64,000 bases of DNA from a bacterium (lineage in GTDB: Bacteria; Patescibacteriota; Saccharimonadia; Saccharimonadales; Saccharimonadaceae), in NCBI GenBank assembly GCA_030530825.1, contig JAUMUF010000001.1, forward strand, positions 1 through 64,000, given 5' to 3'. This document shows positions 44,135 through 52,666 of this stretch, piece by piece. Within the stretch, counting starts at the first letter, position 1. Each line of letters opens with the position of its first letter. A program made the translations under genes and the position numbers. The notes below the pieces were generated by a model. The model worked only from the letters and a program-made list of their open reading frames with translations, did no database searches and was not told the DNA's origin.

Positions 44135-45122
44135 TTTACCGGAAGAAGTGTTGAATGATGCGGGCGTAGTTGACGCGACTGTTGGAATTGATGACCTAGA
44201 AGAGCCGGATATTGTTGATCTCGAAAATGAAGAAGATGATCTGACTGATGAAGATTTGTTAAGTGGAAATTACACTGACGATATTTCTGACGACTCTGTG
44301 CGGATGTATTTGCGCGAAATTGGTAAAATCCCACTTCTTGATCAGGATGAAGAAGAAAAGTTGGCACTCAAAGCGATGGAAGGTGACCAAAAGGCTAAAA
44401 ATAAAATGGCGGAAGCCAACATGCGCCTTGTTGTGTCGATTGCCAAGCGCTACTCAGGTAGAGGTATGGAATTGCTCGATTTGATCCAAGAGGGAAATAC
44501 TGGACTTCTTCGTGCGGTGGATAAATTTGACCCAAGCAAGGGCTTCAAGTTTTCAACTTATGCGACTTGGTGGATTCGTCAAGCCATCACTCGTGCGATC
44601 GCGGATCAGGCAAGAACAATCAGGATCCCTGTTCATATGGTTGAAACCATCAATAAGTTGATGCGCGCGCAAAGGCGTTTGACTCAAGAGCTCAATCGCG
44701 AGCCGACAGCTGAGGAGTTGGCTAAAGAAATGGATATGGAGCCAGAAAAAATCGAGCATATATTCAAGATTAAGCAAGATATAACTTCTCTCGATGCTGG
44801 TATTGGCAAAGATGGAGAAGAGGGTGAAGATTCGACTCTGGGTGATTTTATCGAAGATGAAGACACCGCTACTCCAGAAGAATCCGCCACAATGCAACTT
44901 CTCAAAGATCAAGTTAAAGAGATCTTGTCTAGCCTCAGCGATCGCGAGCAAAAGATCATTAAAATGCGCTTTGGTCTTGATGGCACTAAGGCTCACACTT
45001 TAGAAGAAGTTGGTCTGGAGTTTGCGGTTACTCGTGAGCGTATCCGTCAGATCGAGGCCAAGGCTCTGCTCAAACTTCGCAAGCATAAAGATTCGAAGAA
45101 ATTACACGAATATTTGGATTAA
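44121..45122 (+). CDS. rpoD: Primary sigma factor (sigma70/RpoD type)
   Basis: It directs RNA polymerase to the -35/-10 promoters seen here. Region 1.2 ([16 protein letters not shown]), 2 ([22 protein letters not shown] ... [20 protein letters not shown], in parts), 3 and 4 ([35 protein letters not shown]) are present. Region 1.1 is replaced by a short acidic leader, so the 333-aa protein is compact. GTG 44121 has AAGGAG upstream, inside dnaG. The dnaG-rpoD order preserves part of the macromolecular synthesis operon. Confidence 0.96.
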   Translation: MAKNDLPEEVLNDAGVVDATVGIDDLEEPDIVDLENEEDDLTDEDLLSGNYTDDISDDSVRMYLREIGKIPLLDQDEEEKLALKAMEGDQKAKNKMAEANMRLVVSIAKRYSGRGMELLDLIQEGNTGLLRAVDKFDPSKGFKFSTYATWWIRQAITRAIADQARTIRIPVHMVETINKLMRAQRRLTQELNREPTAEELAKEMDMEPEKIEHIFKIKQDITSLDAGIGKDGEEGEDSTLGDFIEDEDTATPEESATMQLLKDQVKEILSSLSDREQKIIKMRFGLDGTKAHTLEEVGLEFAVTRERIRQIEAKALLKLRKHKDSKKLHEYLD

Positions 45123-45146
45123 TAAAGGGTTGGGAGAAGGAATTTT

Positions 45147-45794
45147 ATGAAAGAAAAAATTATCAGACTTGCGCCAATTTTGTTGATTATTGCGATTGCG
45201 ATTTTCTCGATTGCGTTGATTGTTAGCCTTGGTCGAATGATGTTTGGCGGCGATGGCGAGCAGACTCAGCAAGAAACTTCGACCGAAGTTAAGGATGAGA
45301 GTGTCGAGCAACTTCTTAAAAATGAAGAAGGAAGAAGTGTTAAAATGACCGTTCGTGGTCCAATCACTGCACGAGAAGACTCAAAATATTATACAGTTGA
45401 TGTCAGCAATTCCGCTCGAAGTCTCAAAACTTACAAAGGCTATCAATTTACTGATGTTATTGATAAACTTGACCTTCCTAATGATGCCAAGGCTTATGAT
45501 GAGTTTATCTTTGCGCTTAATAAAGCCAATATGATGAAGGGCAAGCAATTTGTGGGCGAGGCTGATGATCTGCGTGGTGTTTGCGCAACGGGCCATGTTT
45601 ATGATTTTGCTATTTTGAAGGATGGCGAAGTTAAAAAACATCTCTGGACTTCAACTTGTGAAGGTGCTAAAGGATCGCTTGCGGCCAATAAAGACCAACT
45701 TCAAAATCTATTTATTTCGCAAATCCCTAATAACGCTCAAATTGTCAAAGATCTCGGTGTCGAGAAAAAGCGCGGCGGAGTTTTTGGCCTTTAA
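45147..45794 (+). CDS. Hypothetical membrane-anchored protein (215 aa)
   Basis: An N-terminal membrane helix (about 9-31) is followed by a linker and an extracytoplasmic domain of about 150 residues with two Cys (about 143 and 169) that could form a disulfide. No family is recognised. GAGAAGGA lies 7 nt before ATG. It sits between the sigma factor and HAD genes, 24 nt after rpoD. Confidence 0.6.
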   Translation: MKEKIIRLAPILLIIAIAIFSIALIVSLGRMMFGGDGEQTQQETSTEVKDESVEQLLKNEEGRSVKMTVRGPITAREDSKYYTVDVSNSARSLKTYKGYQFTDVIDKLDLPNDAKAYDEFIFALNKANMMKGKQFVGEADDLRGVCATGHVYDFAILKDGEVKKHLWTSTCEGAKGSLAANKDQLQNLFISQIPNNAQIVKDLGVEKKRGGVFGL

Positions 45795-45809
45795 TCTAAG
45801 GGAGATGCT

Positions 45810-46316
45810 TTGAAGGGTGTTGATAATTTCGAAAATATTGGCGAGTTCACTTCGAGCGCGCCAAATTTTCTTGTGGATATTTATGGTGTGCTTTTAATAC
45901 CTAAAAGAGAAGTTGCGGACACTGCTGAAATCTTTCAAAATCCGCTCGAAATCAATCATCATTTGCTTGAATTTTTGAAACAAAAAAGGCATAATGGCTC
46001 CAAAATTGCAATAATTTCAAATGTCGCACAATATCAATTCGAGAAAGAATTTTGGAGCAGATTAACAGATTTGGAGCAGGGAATATTCGATCAGATTATT
46101 TTAAGTGGAAATGAGGGAGTTTCCAAGCCGAACCCAAAAATCTTCCAAATCGCCCTTGAAAGATTGAGTGAAATTCCAGAAAATTGTGTCCTTGTCGACG
46201 ATTCGCCAACCAATGTCGAAGTTGCGCGCAGGCTCGGAATGGGTGGAATCATTTATCAAAATTTTAACCAATTTGAACAAGAAATGGAGGAATTATGCCA
46301 GAATTGCCAGAGGTAG
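45810..46316 (+). CDS. HAD-superfamily hydrolase-like protein (168 aa)
   Basis: A HAD fold is indicated by FLVDIYGVLL (first motif; the nucleophile D is present but the second D is Tyr), AIISNVAQ (motif II), GVSKPNPKIFQIAL (motif III Lys) and CVLVDDSPTNVEVARRLG (motif IV). The Tyr in motif I may weaken phosphatase activity. TTG 45810 is the start, with GGGAG upstream. mutM overlaps its end by 22 bases. Confidence 0.78.
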   Translation: MKGVDNFENIGEFTSSAPNFLVDIYGVLLIPKREVADTAEIFQNPLEINHHLLEFLKQKRHNGSKIAIISNVAQYQFEKEFWSRLTDLEQGIFDQIILSGNEGVSKPNPKIFQIALERLSEIPENCVLVDDSPTNVEVARRLGMGGIIYQNFNQFEQEMEELCQNCQR

Positions 46317-47173
46317 AAACAGTTGTTCGCGGTTTGAATCGCTTAATTTTGAAGAAAAAAGTTGCTCGCGTGAGTCACGACTGGGCGAAGAGTTTTCCAA
46401 ATTCCGCCCGCGAGGTTGAAGAATTTTTGATTGGCGCGCGGATTTTGAGTGTTCGCCGCCGAGCAAAAGTGATTGTGATTGATCTTGACAGCAATTATTC
46501 GCTCGTCGGCCACCTTAAAATGACCGGTCAAATGGTTTATCGTGGCGAAGAAAACTGGGGCGCGGGTCATCCGAATGATGATTTTCTGGCGGAACTACCC
46601 AACAAATCTACGCGTGTCGAAATTATTTTTGAAGACGGCTCGAAATTATTCTTCAACGATCAGCGCAAATTTGGCTGGCTCAAACTCGTGCCAACCCCAG
46701 AGGTCGAAGAAATTCCGTTTTTCCAAACCGTTGGCCCTGAGCCGCTCGAAGACGATTTTACCTTCGAGGATTTTTTGCCAAGATTTGCGCGCCGTCAAAA
46801 TGCCAAAATCAAGCCGACAATTCTTGATCAAAAAGTCATCGCCGGCGTCGGAAATATTTACGCCGACGAGAGTTTGTGGCGGGCAAAAATTCATCCCGAA
46901 ACGCGAGTTGGCGATTTGACGCGCGAGGATTTTGAAAATCTTTACGAAGCGATTCGATTTGTGATGAAATTATCGATCGAAAAGGGCGGTTCGACCGATA
47001 AAAATTATGTCAAAGCCGACGGCTCGCGCGGAAATTACCTCGACTGCGCAGCGGTGTTTCGAAAAGAAAAAACGCCGTGCCAGCGATGCGGTGAAATAAT
47101 CGTCAAAACCAAAGTCGGCGGCCGCGGCACGCATTTTTGCCCGAGTTGTCAGATTATAAGAGGTAAAAAATAA
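46295..47173 (+). CDS. mutM: Formamidopyrimidine-DNA glycosylase MutM/Fpg
   Basis: It removes 8-oxoguanine and related lesions. The N-terminal catalytic PELPEVETVVRGL, the H2TH region (LDQKVIAGVGNIYADESLWRA) and the C-terminal zinc finger CQRCGEI ... CPSCQ are all intact. The 292-aa length is normal. Retained zinc ligands here contrast with DnaG. Stop and holA start overlap (TAATG). Confidence 0.96.
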   Translation: MPELPEVETVVRGLNRLILKKKVARVSHDWAKSFPNSAREVEEFLIGARILSVRRRAKVIVIDLDSNYSLVGHLKMTGQMVYRGEENWGAGHPNDDFLAELPNKSTRVEIIFEDGSKLFFNDQRKFGWLKLVPTPEVEEIPFFQTVGPEPLEDDFTFEDFLPRFARRQNAKIKPTILDQKVIAGVGNIYADESLWRAKIHPETRVGDLTREDFENLYEAIRFVMKLSIEKGGSTDKNYVKADGSRGNYLDCAAVFRKEKTPCQRCGEIIVKTKVGGRGTHFCPSCQIIRGKK

Positions 47174-48129
47174 TGCTTGGCGGAAAAATCACCGTTCTTT
47201 ATGGTGAGAACTCTTTTGAAAGAAGCGCAAAATTAGCGGAGATGCGTATACGAGCCGTTGAGGCTGGCTTCGAGACTGAAAAAGTTGACCCTGATGATTT
47301 AGCGCCATCTGATTTTGTCTCAAGGATTGCGAGCGTGAGTTTGTTTAGTGAAAAACGATTGATTATTGTGCGGGGACTTAGTGATAACGTTGCTATTTGG
47401 AACGCGCTGGATAAGATTTTGCCACAAATTTCGAGCGATGTTCACCTCTGTTTGGTTGAGGAAAAAATCGACAAGCGGAGTAGTTTTTATAAGAATTTTA
47501 GCAAAACTGTAGATTTTTTGGAGTTTAAAAAATTGGATAAAAAATCTGCTGGTGATTTGGCAGAATTTGCTCGGAAATTGGCAAAGAACCTTGATGGAAA
47601 TTTGGCTCTTTCTGATGCTAAATTCTTGATAGAATGGGTTGGCGCAGATGAGTGGGCTATCAAGGTGGCGGTTGAGCGGTTGGCGATTTTGGGCGATTTT
47701 TCTCGCTCGGCAATTGAAAAATACATACCGCAAAATCTTGAGGCTAATACTTTTGCTATTTTTGAGATGAGTCTAAAGGGCCAGAATGAGCAAGTTTTGG
47801 CGGAAATCACCAAGATGAAGATTGCTGGCGGAACAGATGCTGGGTATCAATTTTTAGCACTTTTGACTTCGCAATTATTTAATTTAACGGCGCTAAAATT
47901 GGGTAGAAGTTCTGGCGTAACCACTGCGCAAATTGCTAAAGAAATCGGTGCTAACGCTTGGGCTTTAGGTAAAATGGAACAACTCGCCAGCCAATTTAAC
48001 AGAGAAGATCTTGCTAAAATCGCAGAGATTCTGGCTGAAGCAGACCAACTTTCCAAATCTTCTGGCGCAGATATTTGGGACTTGATTGAGGGGGCTTTAT
48101 TGGAGATTGGTTCCAAAAATCAGACTTAA
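47173..48129 (+). CDS. holA: DNA polymerase III delta subunit
   Basis: Delta opens the beta clamp within the clamp loader. The 318-aa protein shows the HolA layout: a YGENSFERSAKL start, the SLFSEKRLIIVRGL strand, a helical middle (FLIEWVGADEWAIKVAVERLA) and a C-terminal collar domain (YQFLALLTSQLFNLTALKLG). No Walker A, as expected. It is translated by coupling with mutM. Confidence 0.88.
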   Translation: MLGGKITVLYGENSFERSAKLAEMRIRAVEAGFETEKVDPDDLAPSDFVSRIASVSLFSEKRLIIVRGLSDNVAIWNALDKILPQISSDVHLCLVEEKIDKRSSFYKNFSKTVDFLEFKKLDKKSAGDLAEFARKLAKNLDGNLALSDAKFLIEWVGADEWAIKVAVERLAILGDFSRSAIEKYIPQNLEANTFAIFEMSLKGQNEQVLAEITKMKIAGGTDAGYQFLALLTSQLFNLTALKLGRSSGVTTAQIAKEIGANAWALGKMEQLASQFNREDLAKIAEILAEADQLSKSSGADIWDLIEGALLEIGSKNQT

Positions 48130-48171
48130 GACTTTCAAGATACGGCAAAATATGATATAATAAAACCACTT

Positions 48172-50397
48172 ATGGCTAAAAAATCTACCAAAAAATCAAC
48201 TAAATCTAAGTCTGCTCCAGCGCGCGCACCGATGTTGCCTGCTGGGTTTTGGGAGCAAGTTTTTGCTGTGTTCTTGGGGATTTTTAGCCTGTTTCTGGTA
48301 ATGGCGTGGTTTGGCATTGGCGGTCAAGCGATGGCGGTGATACATAGCGGCATCCAGACTTTTATGGGATGGGCGGTTTTCTTTTTGCCGTTTGTGCTGA
48401 TTTTTTTGAGCGTGGAGATTTTTCGAGATGAGAAAAATAAGTTGCCGTATGGCAAGGCAGTTGCGTTCTTCTTTGCGCTGATATTTATCGCGTCTTTCTT
48501 TGGTCTTTTTAAGGGGAGAAGTGGAGTGGCTTTTGGTGGAATGCTTGGCTCGTTCACTAATAATTTTGCTCTCCAGATCGTCAATCCGTTTGTTGCGGGG
48601 ATTGTTTATCTGTTTGCGGCAACTACAATTATTTTTGCAATTTTTGGTATTATGCCGATTGATGCTATTAAAAAAATTGGCGAAATGCTAAAAACGGCTG
48701 ATTTTGAAAAGTCAGAAAAGGGCAATAAAAAAGTTCTGGAAGCGCTTAAAATTGATAAAAACCAAGATATGGTTGATGAAATCTCTGATGAAGGTCAGAA
48801 GATTAAGTTAAATGCGGGCGTGGAGATTTTGGGTGAGCCCGAAAAACCGCTTTCGAGAAGAGAAAAGCGTGCCTTGATTGTGCGAAAGCAAAAAGAAGAT
48901 ATTGGAGAAAAGGAATCGGACGCAGAGAGAGCGCCTTCGAATATAGATGATTCTAACTGGAAACTGCCAGAGATTGGTTTGCTAAGTCGAGATCAAAGTC
49001 CGGCCGACGCTGGTGATATTGATGGAAATGCGCGCAAAATCCGCGAGACTTTTGCTGAATTTGATATCAGTGTCGAGATGGAAGCCGCCAATGTTGGTCC
49101 GCGTATCACGCAATATACTTTACGACCTCCACGCGGGGTCAAATTGAGCCGCTTTAATGGCTTCGAAGATAATCTTCGCTCGGCTTTGGCTGTTGAAACT
49201 GTGCGTGTTGAAGCGCCAGTTCCGGGTAAGAGCGTTGTTGGTATTGAGGTTCCCAATAAAAGGGCTGCAACTGTGCGCCTTGCTAATATCTTAGAAAGTA
49301 AGGAGTGGAAAAAGTCTCACGGACCGCTAACTTTTGCTGTTGGAAAAGATATTTCGGGCGAAACTATCGTTGGCGACCTCGCTAAAATGCCGCATCTTTT
49401 GATTGCTGGAACGACCGGTTCTGGTAAGTCTGTGATGATGAATACTCTTTTAACGTCGCTTCTTTATCGCAATAGTCCTGCGCAACTTCGGTTAATTCTT
49501 GTTGACCCAAAGCAGGTCGAAATGGCGCCGTATGAAGACATTCCTCATCTTTTGACCCCCGTTATTCAGGATCCGACCAAGACAGTTTCTGCTTTAAAAT
49601 GGGCGGTCAATGAAATGGAGCGTCGATATTCTATTTTGGCGGAAAAGAAAATTCGAAATATCGAAAGTTACAATAAAACCGTTAAGGCTATTTCGGAAGA
49701 AGAGCGAGAAGAGTCTGGCGAAGAATCAATGCCATACATCGTGATCGTGATCGATGAGTTGGCGGATTTGATGATGGTGGCAAGTAAGGACGCCGAGGCT
49801 TTGATTGTGCGAATTGCCCAAAAGGCGCGGGCGGTTGGCATCCACTTGGTGCTTGCAACACAGAAGCCAGTTGTTTCTGTTGTGACTGGATTGATTAAAG
49901 GAAACGTGCCGAGCCGAATTTCTTTCAAATTGCCATCGAACTCCGATTCCCGAACAATTCTTGATCGCGGTGGTGCGGAAAAATTGCTCGGTCAGGGTGA
50001 TATGCTTTATTTCCCTAACGGTGCGCCAGATCCTAAGCGTGCGCAAGGAGTATTTTTACAAGATGAAGAAGTTAATGCTGTGATGAATTATCTCAGGCTT
50101 CAATCTCCTCCACGCTATAACGACGACATTATTAGTCAGCCTGTTAATATAAATAACGGCGGAGTAGTGATGGGTGAAGGTTCTTCTTCCATGGATGAAA
50201 CTTTCCGTCAGGCTGTTGAGATTGCTATTCGGCAGGGTAATATCTCGACAAGCCTTCTTCAACGCAAAATGCGAATTGGCTACGGCCGTGCTGCAACCAT
50301 TGTTGACCAAATGGAAGAGCGTGGAATTGTCGGTCCAAGCCCAGGCGGTTCAAAACCACGAGAAGTTTTGATTTCGAGTTTAGAGGAAATAGAATAA
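48172..50397 (+). CDS. ftsK: DNA translocase FtsK
   Basis: FtsK pumps chromosome ends to the division septum. Four N-terminal membrane helices (about 30-150) lead to a short linker, the alpha/beta motor with Walker A AGTTGSGKSVMMN and Walker B YIVIVIDELADLM, KAVGIHLVLATQKP-like sensor region, and a C-terminal winged-helix gamma domain (QGNISTSLLQRKMRIGYGRAATIVDQ). The 741-aa length lacks the long linker of E. coli FtsK. TATAAT lies 10 nt before ATG. Confidence 0.96.
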   Translation: MAKKSTKKSTKSKSAPARAPMLPAGFWEQVFAVFLGIFSLFLVMAWFGIGGQAMAVIHSGIQTFMGWAVFFLPFVLIFLSVEIFRDEKNKLPYGKAVAFFFALIFIASFFGLFKGRSGVAFGGMLGSFTNNFALQIVNPFVAGIVYLFAATTIIFAIFGIMPIDAIKKIGEMLKTADFEKSEKGNKKVLEALKIDKNQDMVDEISDEGQKIKLNAGVEILGEPEKPLSRREKRALIVRKQKEDIGEKESDAERAPSNIDDSNWKLPEIGLLSRDQSPADAGDIDGNARKIRETFAEFDISVEMEAANVGPRITQYTLRPPRGVKLSRFNGFEDNLRSALAVETVRVEAPVPGKSVVGIEVPNKRAATVRLANILESKEWKKSHGPLTFAVGKDISGETIVGDLAKMPHLLIAGTTGSGKSVMMNTLLTSLLYRNSPAQLRLILVDPKQVEMAPYEDIPHLLTPVIQDPTKTVSALKWAVNEMERRYSILAEKKIRNIESYNKTVKAISEEEREESGEESMPYIVIVIDELADLMMVASKDAEALIVRIAQKARAVGIHLVLATQKPVVSVVTGLIKGNVPSRISFKLPSNSDSRTILDRGGAEKLLGQGDMLYFPNGAPDPKRAQGVFLQDEEVNAVMNYLRLQSPPRYNDDIISQPVNINNGGVVMGEGSSSMDETFRQAVEIAIRQGNISTSLLQRKMRIGYGRAATIVDQMEERGIVGPSPGGSKPREVLISSLEEIE

Positions 50398-50425
50398 AAG
50401 TCAGATTATGGCTTTTATTTTTTGA
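50396..50425 (+). terminator. Weak terminator of ftsK
   Basis: AAAAGTC and GGCTTTT can pair, followed by ATTTTTTG. Confidence 0.45.
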
Positions 50426-50443
50426 TGAAATGTTGTTTATCTA

Positions 50444-50478
50444 TTGACTTGACCGTTTTTTTTTTTTTTTGATATAAT
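50444..50478 (+). promoter_or_regulatory. Promoter with T15 spacer tract and double -35
   Basis: Two overlapping -35 boxes (TTGACT 50444-50449, TTGACC 50449-50454) are followed by a spacer made almost wholly of 15 T residues (50456-50470), then TATAAT (50473-50478). Spacing from TTGACC is 18 nt. Tract length changes would shift promoter spacing. Confidence 0.75.
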
Positions 50479-50484
50479 TTCGAT

Positions 50485-51009
50485 ATGAAAAAAGTCAAGG
50501 ATATTTTACTGAATATATTTATCGGCGCTATTTACTCAATTCCTATCGTTATTTTATTTTTGGGAGTTGCTTCTGTTGTCGTAGCTGTAATTTCTGGAGG
50601 CTCTGGGAAACTTGATAGTGATACGGCTACGAATAGAGTTACTAACAATAGCTTTAACTGCTATAAAGAAATAATACACTTCAAGACAGAAGAGACCGAT
50701 GATTATGATAGCGAAGAAACCTATGATGAATCTCTTGATGGCGAGGAGCATTCTCGAGAAATCGTTCAAGAAGGAGAAGATGGCGAAAAAGAGATATGTA
50801 AAGGCGATGACGGAAGGGTTGAAGAGCATATCGTACAAGAGCCAGTCAATCAAATTGTTGAAATCAAAAAATATGAATATGTTGAGCCCGATTACTACGA
50901 AGAAGAAAGTAGGGTTGGTGCTATATGTATGGACGGATGGCATAGCTATGCTACAGGAAGAGGCGCTTGCTCTTGGCATGGAGGAGTTAATTATTGGCTT
51001 TACGAGTAG
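50485..51009 (+). CDS. Membrane-anchored G5-like plus DUF3761-like surface protein (174 aa)
   Basis: One N-terminal anchor helix (about 12-36) leads to a G5-like domain (about 60-130: EIIHFKTEETDDYDSEETYD ... EPVNQIVEIKKYEYV) and a C-terminal DUF3761-like module (C-x-DGWHSYATGRGACSWHGGV). The paralogue at 19196-19759 has the same order. TATAAT lies 6 nt before ATG, so it is leaderless. The T15 promoter tract suggests on/off variation. G5 domains are known to bind N-acetylglucosamine; that role is inferred here. Confidence 0.75.
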   Translation: MKKVKDILLNIFIGAIYSIPIVILFLGVASVVVAVISGGSGKLDSDTATNRVTNNSFNCYKEIIHFKTEETDDYDSEETYDESLDGEEHSREIVQEGEDGEKEICKGDDGRVEEHIVQEPVNQIVEIKKYEYVEPDYYEEESRVGAICMDGWHSYATGRGACSWHGGVNYWLYE

Positions 51010-51114
51010 GTGATTTTGCAAATTTAAAAAGTGAAGGGATTATTTATGAAAAGGCTATAAAAAAGTACAGCAAGACTGAAAATAATTTTTAATATATTAA
51101 GAAGGAGTGTTTGA

Positions 51115-51498
51115 ATGGCTATAAAATTTAAAGCGGTTTCTCTACCAAATCCAACAAATAAAGAGGTGGGAAATAAATTTTATCCGCGGGCGATAAGTTC
51201 TGGAATGGTTGGCTTGAAGGAGATTGCTGGGAGGATTTCGAGCAAGTCTACCACAGTTTCGGATATTGATACGTATGCGGTTTTGATGGCTTTAACTAAG
51301 GAGTTGGGCAAGGCGATCCACGATGGTGAAACTGTTCATCTTGGTGATTTGGGGTATTTTCATATAACTCTCAAAGGTACGGGCGAAATTGATGAAAAGA
51401 AAGTTTCAGCTTCAAATATCGAAAAGGCAAATTTGCGGTTTGTTGCAGGGCGAGATATTGAAGCAAGTTTAAAGACAGCAAAGTTTGAAAAGATTTAG
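51115..51498 (+). CDS. HU family DNA-binding protein, HU-HIG type
   Basis: A 127-aa protein resembling the HU-related family common in Bacteroidetes: AIKFKAVSLPNPTNKEVGNKFYPRAI at the start, a helical dimer core (TVSDIDTYAVLMALTKELGKAI), a strand pair GETVHLGDLGYFHITLKG and a C-terminal FVAGRDIEASLKTAKFEK. It lacks the ordinary HU arm sequence. AGAAGGAG lies 8 nt before ATG. Possible transfer from a Bacteroidetes member of the community. Confidence 0.85.
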   Translation: MAIKFKAVSLPNPTNKEVGNKFYPRAISSGMVGLKEIAGRISSKSTTVSDIDTYAVLMALTKELGKAIHDGETVHLGDLGYFHITLKGTGEIDEKKVSASNIEKANLRFVAGRDIEASLKTAKFEKI

Positions 51499-51516
51499 TT
51501 ATTGGACCCGAGAATC

Positions 51517-51545
51517 TTGCTTTTTTCTTCGAAATTTGCTATAAT
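51517..51545 (+). promoter_or_regulatory. Promoter of rpsF-ssb-rpsR
   Basis: TTGCTT (51517-51522), a 17-nt spacer and TATAAT (51540-51545). The leader of about 50 nt has the hairpin AGCCT/AGGCT (51565-51585), a possible place for bS6-bS18 feedback. Confidence 0.7.
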
Positions 51546-51602
51546 TGAAAATGAATATTAACTCAGCCTGTTGAAAAAATAGGCTTTAACCAAAGGAGTA
51601 AA

Positions 51603-51917
51603 ATGAAGAATTACGAACTTACAGTTCTCATTCACCCTGACCTCGAGAGCGATCTTGAAAAGGCGCTTGATAAGGTTCGAAATTTGATCTCTTCTAACGG
51701 CGGTGAGATTTCGAAAGAAGATAACTGGGGCAAGAAAAAACTTGCTTACAAAATCAAGGGTGAAGATTTTGCTGTGTACGTAGCAATGGAAGTTGCGCTT
51801 CCTGCTCAAGCACCACAAAAAATCAGCAACACCTTGAACATTACTGACGAAGTTTTGCGATACTTGTTGGTCAAGGCAGAAGACCGACCAGAAGTTGAGA
51901 CAGCAGAAGAGAAATAA
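51603..51917 (+). CDS. rpsF: 30S ribosomal protein bS6
   Basis: A 104-aa protein with the bS6 fold: KNYELTVLIHPDLES, the NWGKKKLAYKIKGEDFAVYV strands and LNITDEVLRYLLVK. It binds bS18 on the 30S platform. AAGGAG lies 6 nt before ATG. It is first in the classical rpsF-ssb-rpsR operon. Confidence 0.96.
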   Translation: MKNYELTVLIHPDLESDLEKALDKVRNLISSNGGEISKEDNWGKKKLAYKIKGEDFAVYVAMEVALPAQAPQKISNTLNITDEVLRYLLVKAEDRPEVETAEEK

Positions 51918-51944
51918 TAATTTAGGAACGGATAGGGAGATAAT

Positions 51945-52373
51945 ATGGCATTCAATAAAGTAATTTTGATGGGAAATTTGACTCGCGACCCTGAACTTCG
52001 AGCAACTTCGAGCGGTTCAAGCGTGGCAAGTTTCTCTCTAGCAGTTACTCGAAACTGGAATAATGCTCAAGGTGAGCGCCAAGAAGAAACCAGTTTCATT
52101 GATTGTGAAGCGTGGGGAAGGGCTGGTGAGAATATCGCTAAATATGTCCAAAAAGGTCGCCAACTTCTTGTGAGCGGACGCCTTCGACAAGATACTTGGC
52201 AGGACAAAGACACCGGCAAAAATCGAAGCACCCTTCGAGTTGTTGTTGAAGAATTCTCATTCGTATCTGATGGTAATCGTGGCGGCGGATCTGCTCCGCA
52301 AACCGGCGGAAACGAGCCAACTGTAGAGCCTATCAGCGACGATCCAATTGATCTATCCGATATCCCATTCTAA
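51945..52373 (+). CDS. ssb: Single-stranded DNA-binding protein
   Basis: A 142-aa SSB with an OB fold (FNKVILMGNLTRDPELRAT, SFIDCEAWGRAGENIAKYV, KGRQLLVSGRLRQDTW), a glycine-rich linker and the acidic tip DPIDLSDIPF that recruits partner proteins. It lies between the two ribosomal genes, as in many bacteria. Confidence 0.97.
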   Translation: MAFNKVILMGNLTRDPELRATSSGSSVASFSLAVTRNWNNAQGERQEETSFIDCEAWGRAGENIAKYVQKGRQLLVSGRLRQDTWQDKDTGKNRSTLRVVVEEFSFVSDGNRGGGSAPQTGGNEPTVEPISDDPIDLSDIPF

Positions 52374-52385
52374 TAAGGAGTAAAA

Positions 52386-52586
52386 ATGGCTAAACGATTC
52401 AAAAAAGAAGTTCCAGCGTTTTTCGACTACCGAGATGTTAAAACTCTTCAAAAATTTGTTAACATCTACGGCCAGATCGAGCCTGCAACAAAAACAGGTC
52501 TTAGCGCTAAGCAGCAACGACAATTGACTGTTGCTATCAAGCGCGCAAGGCATTTGGCGCTACTTGCTTTTGTGGCTAACGCTTAA
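52386..52586 (+). CDS. rpsR: 30S ribosomal protein bS18
   Basis: A 66-aa basic protein with [18 protein letters not shown] and the [23 protein letters not shown] core typical of bS18. It has no cysteines, so it is the zinc-free form. AAGGAG lies upstream. It ends the operon. Confidence 0.96.
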   Translation: MAKRFKKEVPAFFDYRDVKTLQKFVNIYGQIEPATKTGLSAKQQRQLTVAIKRARHLALLAFVANA

Positions 52587-52597
52587 TAAATTCGAAG

Positions 52598-52630
52598 TTC
52601 CTCGCTTGGCTTGTTCTGGCGAGGAATTTT
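52598..52630 (+). terminator. Terminator of rpsF-ssb-rpsR
   Basis: TTCCTCGC pairs with GCGAGGAA, followed by TTTTAT. Confidence 0.75.
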
Positions 52631-52666
52631 ATAAAATGAATAAAATTATTTTCAAAAAGGAGAAAA

